DNA from: Acidobacteriota bacterium
GTDB taxonomy: Bacteria > Acidobacteriota > Blastocatellia > Pyrinomonadales > Pyrinomonadaceae
Direction of reading: 5' to 3'
Assembly (NCBI GenBank): GCA_019247865.1
Contig: JAFBAJ010000835.1
Span: 1-5,181, forward strand
DNA: 5,181 nucleotides
Each line of letters opens with the position of its first letter. Within the stretch, counting starts at the first letter, position 1. The notes beneath the pieces were generated by a model that made no database searches, had not been told where the DNA came from, and worked only from the letters and a program-made list of their open reading frames with translations. The position numbers were made by a program, and so were the translations under genes. Positions 1 to 5,181 of the stretch are shown here, in pieces.

Positions 1-1
1 G

Positions 2-1252
2 CGCCAGATGTCCGGCAGCTCTTTCGACCCGCGTGTCGTGGAGACTTTCATCGAGCACGTCGAAGAGTTCGACAGCCTCATCGCTTCGCAGGACATAGAG
101 GAGCAGGTCTCTTCGGGCGAGGCGGTGGACCAGACGAGCGCGCGACCGGACGCGGGACTCGCGCCGGACGTGCTCGGCGCGCCGGACAACAACTCCGGCT
201 TCCGTTCGATCACGGAAGCGCAGCGCGAGGTCTTCGCCTTCCACGAGATCGCGCAGACCATCGGCTCTTCCCTGAACTTGCAGGACACGGTGACGCTCAT
301 CTCGACCAAGCTCGGCGCGATCGTGCCTTACGACACCTGCGTCATCTTTCTGGTGGACGAGAAGACGGGCAAGGCCATTCCGGCGCACGTCGTCGGCGAA
401 CACTCGAAGACCTTCGCGCAGCGCCGCGTCAACATCGGCGACGGCGTGACGGGCTGGGTCATCGCCAACGGGCGCACGATGTGCAGCTCTTCGCCGGAGC
501 TGGACCTGCTCGGCGTCGCGGACGATATCTCGCGCCACATCAATCACCTGCTGGTCACGCCGCTCCTGCGCGAGGACGGCACCTTCGGCGCGATCACGCT
601 CTACTCGAAGAACCGCCACCCGTACACGACCGAGCACGTGCGCCTGCTCGAATCCGTCGCGCAGCATGCCTCGTCCGCGCTCAACAACGCGCTCACTTTC
701 GAGAAGACGAAAGACAGCGCGCTCATTGACCCGCTGACAGAGCTGCCCAACGCGCGCGCCTTCTACATGGCTTTGGAGCAGCGCATCGCCGAGTGCCAGC
801 GCTTGAAGAACCGCGAGCCGATGACGGTCGTGAGCATGGACCTGGACAATTTCAAGCAGGTCAACGACGCCTACGGCCACGCGACGGGCGACCGCCTGCT
901 GGCGAGCGTCTCCGCGATCATCAAAAAGCAGCTCCGGCAGATGGACATTCTGGCGCGTTATGCCGGAGACGAATTCACGGCGATTCTGCCGATGGCTTCG
1001 GCCAACATGGCCGTCATCATCGCCGAGCGCATCAGCTCCGCCCTCAAGGCGCACAAGTTCTCCGTCCGCACCGGACAGTCGGTCGAAGTCGGAGTCAGCA
1101 TCGGCATCGCCTGTTATCCGGAAGACGGCGAGACGGCCGAGCAGCTCCTGACCATCGCCGACCGCAATATGCGCCACGACAAACACGCGCGCAAACTCGC
1201 GCCCTCGCTCGCGGCTGACAACACGGTCACATCAATCGAAGCTTTTAGATAA
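2..1252 (+). CDS. C-terminal part of an HD-GYP(?)-GAF-GGDEF signalling protein, probable diguanylate cyclase (5' partial)
   Basis: This cytoplasmic-type regulator is expected to make cyclic di-GMP from GTP under control of its GAF sensor domain. Residues are numbered from the ATG at 8. A GAF domain spans about 78-232 and a GGDEF domain about 235-398. Visible GGDEF-family motifs are DPLTELPNARAF (241-252), MDLDNFKQVND with metal-binding Asp278, the active-site loop AGDEF (319-323), SIGIACYPEDG (364-374), and an inhibitory-site RxxD (RQMD, 310-313) exactly five residues before AGDEF. The first Gly of GGDEF is Ala, a variant known in active cyclases. The frame is open to the left edge, and SGSSFDPRVVETFIEH (2-17) resembles the conserved end of HD-GYP phosphodiesterase domains (G-x-x-FDP-x-VV-x-F). 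The ATG at 8 is therefore probably internal and the gene starts upstream. Residues 21-75 look like a disordered linker. No transmembrane segment is visible in this part. The GAF-GGDEF call is secure; the HD-GYP part is inferred. Confidence 0.9.
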   Translation, partial: RQMSGSSFDPRVVETFIEHVEEFDSLIASQDIEEQVSSGEAVDQTSARPDAGLAPDVLGAPDNNSGFRSITEAQREVFAFHEIAQTIGSSLNLQDTVTLISTKLGAIVPYDTCVIFLVDEKTGKAIPAHVVGEHSKTFAQRRVNIGDGVTGWVIANGRTMCSSSPELDLLGVADDISRHINHLLVTPLLREDGTFGAITLYSKNRHPYTTEHVRLLESVAQHASSALNNALTFEKTKDSALIDPLTELPNARAFYMALEQRIAECQRLKNREPMTVVSMDLDNFKQVNDAYGHATGDRLLASVSAIIKKQLRQMDILARYAGDEFTAILPMASANMAVIIAERISSALKAHKFSVRTGQSVEVGVSIGIACYPEDGETAEQLLTIADRNMRHDKHARKLAPSLAADNTVTSIEAFR

Positions 1253-1258
1253 AGATTT

Positions 1259-1336
1259 AGCCACAGAGACACAGAGACACGGAGCTAATAAAACAGATTG
1301 CCTGTTTTAGCTCTGTGTCTCTGTGTCTCTGTGGCT
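1259..1336. repeat. Long intergenic hairpin made of 8-base units
   Basis: Arms 1259-1296 and 1302-1336 are complementary around a 5-base loop (1297-1301). All 35 bases of the right arm pair, with one G-U and one 3-base bulge in the left arm (near 1286-1288). The outer stem is three 8-base units: CACAGAGA at 1262 and at 1270, then CACGGAGC at 1278; the right arm mirrors them. It begins 6 bases after the TAA of the cyclase gene and ends before the promoter of the pdh operon. It could terminate or stabilise the upstream transcript, but the downstream T-rich stretch is broken (CTTTACTTAT), so it is not a classic intrinsic terminator. The architecture looks like a dispersed repeat family rather than a gene-specific signal. 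Confidence 0.85.
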
Positions 1337-1349
1337 TTACTTATCGCTT

Positions 1350-1379
1350 TTGCGTGCGGGCGCGAATCCAGCGTATAAT
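1350..1379 (+). promoter_or_regulatory. Probable sigma-70-type promoter of the pdh operon
   Basis: A perfect TATAAT lies at 1374-1379. An 18-base spacer separates it from TTGCGT (1350-1355), which matches three of six positions of the -35 consensus. Transcription would start near 1386, giving a leader of about 95 bases before pdhA. The AT-rich hexamer stands out in a GC-rich region and sits between the upstream hairpin and the first operon gene, where a promoter is expected. I see no recognisable riboswitch or operator in the leader. The -10 is convincing by sequence alone; the -35 is weak and the start site is inferred. Confidence 0.55.
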
Positions 1380-1480
1380 CCAGACCATTCTTAAAGGTTC
1401 GACAGTTCGGGTTTGTTGTATGTGTGAAGGGAGTTTCTCTCTTTCGAGTCCGCGTTGTCGCCTTTGATTGGGAACAAGAG

Positions 1481-2599
1481 ATGAGCAAACAAGCCGCACC
1501 CACAAAATCACGCGTCAAAGCGGAGGAGCAGCCGGGCGCCGCCGCCGCCGTCGAAGAAGTGACGGACCACATCGACCCGGCGCAACTGGACGAAGAGCAC
1601 GCGAAACAGAAAGAGGAGCAGAAGAACCGCATCGAGGCGGTTGACCGCGAGACGCTGCTCAAGCTGCTCTACCAGATGATTCTCATTCGTCGCTTCGAGG
1701 AGAAGTGCGCGGAGAGCTACAGCCTCGGCAAGATCGGAGGCTTCTGTCACCTCTACATCGGGCAGGAGGCCGTCGCCGTCGGCGCGATCAGCGCGATTCG
1801 CCAGGACGATTACGTGATCACGAGTTACAGAGAGCACGGCCACGCCATCGCCAAAGGCGTCTCGGCGGATGAAGTGATGGCGGAGCTCTACGGCAAGTCC
1901 GGCGGCTGTTCGAGCGGCAAGGGCGGCTCGATGCACCTCTTCGACGCCGACGTGAATTTCATGGGCGGGCACGGCATCGTCGGCGGGCAGATTCCTCTGG
2001 GGACGGGCATCGCGTTCGGTTCCAAGTACAAGGGCACGGATCAGGTCACGCTCTGCTTCTTCGGCGAGGCGGCCGTCAATCAGGGAGCCTTCCATGAATC
2101 GCTGAACATGGCTCAGCTCTGGAAGCTGCCCTGCATCTACATCTGCGAAAACAACCAGTACGGGATGGGCACCTCTTTAGATCGCGCGATGTCTTTGCAG
2201 GACGTCTCGCAGAAGGCCTGCGCCTACGAGCTCTCTTCGGAGTTCGTGGACGGGATGGATGTGCTGGCCGTGCGCGAGGCTGTGCAGCGCGGCGTCGAGC
2301 GTGCGCGCAAAGATTACCTGCCGACGCTGCTCGAAATTCGCACCTATCGCTTTATGGGTCACTCGATGTCCGACCCCGGCAACTATCGCACGCGCGCAGA
2401 GATCGAGAAGTACCAGCAGCGCGACCCGATCAAGCTCTTCACGGCGAGCCTGCTGGAGAACGGCGTGATCGATCAGGCCGCGCTCGACGAGATCGAGGGG
2501 CGCGTGCGCGAAGAGGTCGAGCACTCCGCCCGCTTCGCAGACGAAAGCCCCCTGCCCGACCCTAAAGAGCTGTACACACATATCTACGCGGACGAATAA
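1481..2599 (+). CDS. pdhA: Pyruvate dehydrogenase E1 component, alpha subunit
   Basis: This is the ThDP-binding half of the alpha2-beta2 E1 enzyme, which decarboxylates pyruvate and transfers the acetyl group to the E2 lipoyl arm in the cytoplasm. The 372-residue protein begins with a charged Ala/Glu-rich extension of about 54 residues, then the E1 alpha core. Conserved blocks are YREHGHA (116-122), GKGGSMH (146-152), GGHGIVGGQIPLG (162-174), the ThDP/Mg half-motif GEAAVNQG (195-202) closing with ENNQYGMGT (223-231), and the loop TYRFMGHSMSDPGNYRTR (288-305), typical of PDH-type E1 alpha. Oddly, the usual GDG of the ThDP motif is GEA here. ATG 1481 is preferred because the preceding bases GGAACAAGAG offer a modest purine-rich ribosome site. 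A GTG at 1424 would add 19 residues unlike the family and has no Shine-Dalgarno. It is first in the operon, with pdhB 17 bases downstream. The PDH assignment, rather than a branched-chain oxo-acid enzyme, rests largely on the partner subunits. Confidence 0.95.
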   Translation: MSKQAAPTKSRVKAEEQPGAAAAVEEVTDHIDPAQLDEEHAKQKEEQKNRIEAVDRETLLKLLYQMILIRRFEEKCAESYSLGKIGGFCHLYIGQEAVAVGAISAIRQDDYVITSYREHGHAIAKGVSADEVMAELYGKSGGCSSGKGGSMHLFDADVNFMGGHGIVGGQIPLGTGIAFGSKYKGTDQVTLCFFGEAAVNQGAFHESLNMAQLWKLPCIYICENNQYGMGTSLDRAMSLQDVSQKACAYELSSEFVDGMDVLAVREAVQRGVERARKDYLPTLLEIRTYRFMGHSMSDPGNYRTRAEIEKYQQRDPIKLFTASLLENGVIDQAALDEIEGRVREEVEHSARFADESPLPDPKELYTHIYADE

Positions 2600-2616
2600 C
2601 AGGCACAGAGGTCTTT

Positions 2617-3600
2617 ATGGCGATGATGACGATGCGCGAGGCTCTGAATCAGGCTTTGCGCGAAGAGCTGGAGCGGGACGAGAACGTCTTTCTGATGGGC
2701 GAAGAGGTCGCTGCCTATCAGGGCGCGTACAAGGTGACGAAGGGTTTGCTGGACGAGTTCGGCGACAAGCGCGTGATCGATACGCCGATCACCGAGCTGG
2801 GTTTCGCGGGTCTCGGCGTCGGCGCGGCGATGGTGGGCTTGCGTCCCATCATCGAATTCATGACCTTCAATTTTTCCATCCTCGCCACGGATCAGATCAT
2901 CAACTCCGCCGCCAAGATGCTCTACATGTCCGGCGGGCAATTCAAGATTCCCATCGTCTTTCGCGGCCCCGGCGGCTCAGCCTATCAGGTCTCTTCGCAG
3001 CACTCGCAGGCCATCGAGTCCTGGTACGCCTACTTTCCCGGCCTCAAGGTCGTGATGCCTTCGACGCCTGCGGACGCGAAGGGGCTCTTGAAGTCCGCGA
3101 TCCGCGATGACAACCCGGTGGTCTTTATCGAGCAGGAGCGGATGTACGGCAACAAGGGCGAGGTGCCGGACGAAGCTGACTTTACGATCCCGCTCGGCGT
3201 GGCCGATGTGAAGCGCGAGGGCAAGGATGCGACCATCGTCGCGCGCTCTCTGATGGTTCCCGTCGCCCTCAAGGCTGCGGAGGAGTTGGAGAAGCAGGGC
3301 GTCTCCTGCGAGGTGATAGACCCGCGCACGATTCGTCCGCTCGATGTCGAGACGATCATCTCTTCCGTCAAAAAGACCAATCGCGTCGTCATCGCGGAAG
3401 AGTCGCATCCGTTCTGCGGCGTCGCCGCGGAGATCAGCGCAGAGATCAACGAGCGCGCCTTCGATTATCTGGATGCGCCCGTTCGCCGCGTCTCAGGCGC
3501 GGACGTGCCGATGCCCTACGCCAAGAACTTAGAAGACCTGGCTATTCCGAGCGTCGAGCAGGTCGTCAAGGCTGTGCGCGAAGTCGCGTACCTGGATTAA
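2617..3600 (+). CDS. pdhB: Pyruvate dehydrogenase E1 component, beta subunit
   Basis: This is the second subunit of heterotetrameric E1. It supplies the glutamate that activates ThDP and part of the active-site channel and E2 contact surface. The 327-residue length is normal for the family. An N-terminal transketolase-like pyrimidine-binding domain (about 5-180) contains GEEVAAYQGAYKVTKGLL (28-45), DTPITELGFAG with the expected catalytic Glu60, EFMTFNF (80-86) and SSQHSQ (126-131). A transketolase C-terminal domain (about 200-322) follows, ending with the usual DVPMPYAKNLE block (296-306). The AYQGAYKVTKGLL and EFMTFNF blocks are PDH-like rather than branched-chain-like. Start ATG 2617 has AGAGG at 2607-2611 with 5-base spacing; further in-frame ATGs at codons 3, 4 and 6 lie closer to or beyond the best spacing. 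It lies 17 bases after pdhA and 21 before pdhC, indicating co-transcription and stoichiometric E1 assembly. Nothing is missing. Confidence 0.96.
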   Translation: MAMMTMREALNQALREELERDENVFLMGEEVAAYQGAYKVTKGLLDEFGDKRVIDTPITELGFAGLGVGAAMVGLRPIIEFMTFNFSILATDQIINSAAKMLYMSGGQFKIPIVFRGPGGSAYQVSSQHSQAIESWYAYFPGLKVVMPSTPADAKGLLKSAIRDDNPVVFIEQERMYGNKGEVPDEADFTIPLGVADVKREGKDATIVARSLMVPVALKAAEELEKQGVSCEVIDPRTIRPLDVETIISSVKKTNRVVIAEESHPFCGVAAEISAEINERAFDYLDAPVRRVSGADVPMPYAKNLEDLAIPSVEQVVKAVREVAYLD

Positions 3601-3621
3601 CTAACAACTGGAAACCAGCAT

Positions 3622-4938
3622 ATGGCAACGCAGGTCGTGATGCCCAAGCTTTCTCCGACGATGGAGGAGGGGCAGCTTTCAAGATGGCTCAAGCAGGAAG
3701 GCGACAAGGTCGCCATGGGCGAGCCGCTGGCCGAGATCGATACCGACAAGGCGACGATGGAGATGCAGGCGCTCGGCTCCGGCGTGCTGCGCAAGATTCT
3801 GATTCAGGAGGGCGAGAGCGCGCCGCTCGGCCAGCTCATCGCCGTCATCGGCGAGCCCGATGAGGATATCTCCGCGCTGCTCTCTCAAGCGGGCTCAGCC
3901 CAGCCTTCAGCCGAGAGCAAACCTGCCCCGGCACAAACCGAAGAGGCTGAAACAGCACCGCCTTCAGACAACGGCGCGGGCGCAACCGTCGCTGCCGCGC
4001 AGCCTGCTGAAGATAAATCACAGGCTGAAGATAAATCACAGGATGGCGGTCGTCTCGTCGTCTCGCCGCTCGCGGCGCGGATGGCTGCGGACGCCGGCAT
4101 CAATCTTCGTTCTTTGAGAGGCAGCGGCCCCGGCGGACGCATCGTCAAGCGCGACATCGAAGAGGCGCTGAAGAGCGCGCCACAGCCGGCCGCGCGTCCG
4201 GCGGAAGCACGCAGCCCACAACAGCCCACACAGTTGCCGGAGATACAGGGCGCTTCCGCTTATCGTGACGAGCCGATGTCCGAGATGCGCCGCGTCATCG
4301 CGCGCCGCCTCGTGACCTCCATCGGCCCCATCCCGCATTTCTTTCTGACCACAGAGATCGAGATGGACCGGGCCGCCGAAGCTCGCCGCCAGATCAATGA
4401 AGCGAACCCGGACTCGAAGATCAGCCTCAACGATCTCATCATCAAAGTCGCCGCGCTCTCGCTCTTACAGCACCCGCAGGTCAACGCTTCGTTTCAGGAG
4501 AAGGCGATCCGCTATTACGAGAGCGCGGACATCGGCGTCGCCGTCGCCATCGAAGACGGCTTGATCACGCCCATCGTGCGCAACGCGGACAAGAAGGGCG
4601 TCAGGCAGATCGCGTCCGAAGTCCGTGAGCTGGCCGAGCGTGCGCGCAACCGCAAGCTTCGTCCAGAAGAGTACACGGGCGCGACCTTCTCGGTCAGCAA
4701 CCTCGGCATGTTCGGGATAGACGAATTCACGGCCGTCATCAATCCGCCGGAGGCAGCCATCCTGGCCGTCGGCGCGATGACTCCCAAGCCAGTCGTGCGC
4801 GACGGCGAGATCGTCGTGCGCCAGCTCATGCGCGTCACAATGTCCTGCGACCATCGCGTGATAGACGGCGCGACCGGCGCGCGGTTCCTACAGACGTTCA
4901 AACAGATGCTCGAAAATCCACTACTGATGATCGCTTAA
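3622..4938 (+). CDS. pdhC: Dihydrolipoamide acetyltransferase (E2) of the pyruvate dehydrogenase complex
   Basis: This is the structural core of the complex: it carries acetyl groups on a lipoyl arm and transfers them to CoA. Domains along the 438 residues are one lipoyl domain (about 2-80, opening MPKLSPTMEEGQLSRWL, lipoylated Lys43 in DTDKA), an Ala/Pro/Glu/Gln-rich flexible linker (about 88-145), an E1/E3-binding domain (147-184, VSPLAARMAADAGI to GGRIVKRDIEEAL), a second linker (186-212), and the catalytic domain (about 214-436). The acyltransferase signature DHRVIDGATG carries His411 and Asp415, the expected catalytic pair. The single lipoyl domain and the MPKLSPTMEEG opening are typical of the mitochondrial/alphaproteobacterial PDH type and unlike enterobacterial AceF, which has three. 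The first linker holds a perfect 18-base tandem duplication (AEDKSQ twice). ATG 3622 follows a weak GGAA (3610-3613); the lipoyl domain starts at residue 2, so no earlier start is needed. Third in the operon. Confidence 0.96.
   Translation: MATQVVMPKLSPTMEEGQLSRWLKQEGDKVAMGEPLAEIDTDKATMEMQALGSGVLRKILIQEGESAPLGQLIAVIGEPDEDISALLSQAGSAQPSAESKPAPAQTEEAETAPPSDNGAGATVAAAQPAEDKSQAEDKSQDGGRLVVSPLAARMAADAGINLRSLRGSGPGGRIVKRDIEEALKSAPQPAARPAEARSPQQPTQLPEIQGASAYRDEPMSEMRRVIARRLVTSIGPIPHFFLTTEIEMDRAAEARRQINEANPDSKISLNDLIIKVAALSLLQHPQVNASFQEKAIRYYESADIGVAVAIEDGLITPIVRNADKKGVRQIASEVRELAERARNRKLRPEEYTGATFSVSNLGMFGIDEFTAVINPPEAAILAVGAMTPKPVVRDGEIVVRQLMRVTMSCDHRVIDGATGARFLQTFKQMLENPLLMIA
4006..4041 (+). repeat. 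Perfect 18-bp tandem duplication inside the pdhC linker
   Basis: The 18-base unit GCTGAAGATAAATCACAG occurs twice head to tail (4006-4023 and 4024-4041) without a mismatch and in frame. It encodes AEDKSQ twice (residues 129-140 of E2). Its AT-rich codons (GAT, AAA, TCA) differ from the GC-rich codons around it, and the identity of the copies points to a recent duplication. It lies in the flexible linker between the lipoyl and subunit-binding domains, where length changes are usually tolerated. Confidence 0.95.
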
Positions 4939-4944
4939 CCAATG

Positions 4945-4951
4945 AAGGAGG
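4945..4951 (+). promoter_or_regulatory. Strong Shine-Dalgarno site of the small fourth gene
   Basis: AAGGAGG is a full-strength anti-16S match, 7 bases before the ATG at 4959 and just after the pdhC stop at 4936-4938. It is clearly stronger than the ribosome sites of pdhA, pdhB and pdhC, and it is the main argument that the short frame behind it is translated. Confidence 0.85.
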
Positions 4952-4958
4952 CCCCGAA

Positions 4959-5114
4959 ATGAACGCACAAGACGACCGCCCAGACGCTCCCGAAGAGAGA
5001 GACAAGCCCGACACAGGCCCGATCAAGCCGCCGACGCGCGAGGGGGACGACACGCCCGCGCAAGACTCCGACACGCGGCGCGACACCGGAGAGATCAAGC
5101 CACCGACCGAATGA
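4959..5114 (+). CDS. Small acidic, proline-rich protein of unknown function with duplicated DTGxIKPPT motif
   Basis: I do not recognise this family. The 51-residue product starts MNAQDDRPDAPEERDKP and ends GEIKPPTE. It has 15 acidic and 8 basic residues and 9 prolines, with no Cys, aromatic, Leu or Val, so it should be soluble and intrinsically disordered. It contains DTGPIKPPT (18-26) and DTGEIKPPT (42-50). Between the two copies four codons differ only synonymously (ACA/ACC, GGC/GGA, CCG/CCA, ACG/ACC) and one differs in meaning (CCG/GAG). That suggests selection on the peptide and supports real coding. The start is fixed by AAGGAGG at 7-base spacing. It follows pdhC by 20 bases, so it is probably the fourth gene of the pdh operon. 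A small partner or regulator of the complex is possible, but position is the only hint. The coding call is fairly strong; any function would be a guess. Confidence 0.72.
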   Translation: MNAQDDRPDAPEERDKPDTGPIKPPTREGDDTPAQDSDTRRDTGEIKPPTE

Positions 5115-5130
5115 GCAAACGGAATATTTC

Positions 5131-5181
5131 ACGCAAAGGCGCAAAGACGCAAAGAAGACAATTGAGTTTTCTTTGCGTCTT
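5131..5181. repeat. Second period-8 hairpin repeat, cut by the right edge
   Basis: Three 8-base units run head to tail: ACGCAAAG (5131-5138), GCGCAAAG (5139-5146) and ACGCAAAG (5147-5154). The last unit and the next bases (5144-5159) pair with 5166-5181 in a 16-bp stem including one G-U, around a 6-base loop (5160-5165). The right arm is truncated by the window edge and would be expected to continue with the complement of the remaining units. It starts 16 bases after the stop of the small gene, so it could end or protect the pdh transcript. Its layout matches the hairpin at 1259-1336. Confidence 0.8.

Noticed and set aside
1259..1336. CRISPR array
   Set aside because: The 8-base units are contiguous without spacers and are arranged as one hairpin.
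1420..1467. Upstream 15-codon frame as a leader peptide
   Set aside because: No ribosome-binding site and no run of regulatory codons; length is within chance expectation.
1424..1480. GTG start at 1424 for pdhA, giving a 19-residue N-terminal extension
   Set aside because: No Shine-Dalgarno precedes it and the added residues do not resemble the family. ATG 1481 has a purine-rich site just upstream.
1285..1662. Minus-strand frame across the hairpin and the pdhA start
   Set aside because: It overlaps the operon promoter and pdhA, is Ser/Cys-rich low-complexity shadow sequence, and has no family-like motif.
1508..2095. 195-residue minus-strand frame within pdhA
   Set aside because: It is the antisense shadow of a strongly coding GC-rich gene and shows no recognisable domain.
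4942..4962. ATG at 4942 as an alternative start for the last gene
   Set aside because: It opens a frame of only six codons that ends at 4960-4962 and overlaps the Shine-Dalgarno itself.
4959..5114. Small protein as a Pup- or UBact-like protein modifier
   Set aside because: It is small, acidic and disordered like those proteins, but ends in PPTE without the expected Gly-Gly-Glu/Gln or similar C-terminus, and no ligase or proteasome gene is nearby.
4898..5144. Minus-strand frames across the small gene (66 and 69 residues)
   Set aside because: They lie opposite the 51-codon gene, which has the better ribosome site and selected-looking codon differences. No start signal is seen for the minus-strand frames.

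Overview
The window is GC-rich, with mostly G/C-ending codons and every real gene on the + strand. It carries the 3' end of a cyclic-di-GMP signalling gene, then a compact pyruvate dehydrogenase operon, then a very short gene that I cannot assign to a family. Split E1 alpha and beta subunits, a single-lipoyl-domain E2 of the mitochondrial or alphaproteobacterial PDH type, an HD-GYP remnant joined to GAF and GGDEF, and period-8 intergenic hairpins would all fit an Acidobacteriota-like bacterium or another metagenome-era phylum. That placement is a weak inference, because no rRNA or other marker gene is present.

Layout: (1) 2-1252 is the C-terminal part of a regulator, with the tail of what looks like an HD-GYP domain, then GAF, then GGDEF (AGDEF variant with an intact I-site). 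It runs off the left edge. (2) 1253-1480 is a 228-base intergenic region. It holds a nearly perfect 35-bp hairpin built of 8-base units (1259-1336), then a promoter-like site with a perfect TATAAT (1374-1379), then an untranslated leader of about 95 bases in which I recognise nothing. (3) 1481-4938 holds pdhA, pdhB and pdhC, separated by 17 and 21 bases. (4) 4959-5114 is a 51-codon gene behind a textbook Shine-Dalgarno. It encodes an acidic, proline-rich, probably disordered peptide with two copies of DTGxIKPPT. (5) 5131-5181 is a second period-8 hairpin, cut by the right edge, whose unit resembles that of the first.

How they work together: PdhA and PdhB form the thiamin-diphosphate E1 that decarboxylates pyruvate and reductively acetylates the lipoyl lysine of PdhC, which then passes the acetyl group to CoA. 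E3 (lipoamide dehydrogenase) is not in the window. The small fourth gene is spaced like an operon member and is probably co-transcribed; its role is unknown. The two hairpins bracket the operon and may act as terminators or RNA-end stabilisers, or may simply be copies of a dispersed repeat family.

The points most worth a second look are the 51-residue gene with its duplicated motif, the matching design of the two flanking hairpins, and the GDG-to-GEA change in the ThDP motif of PdhA.
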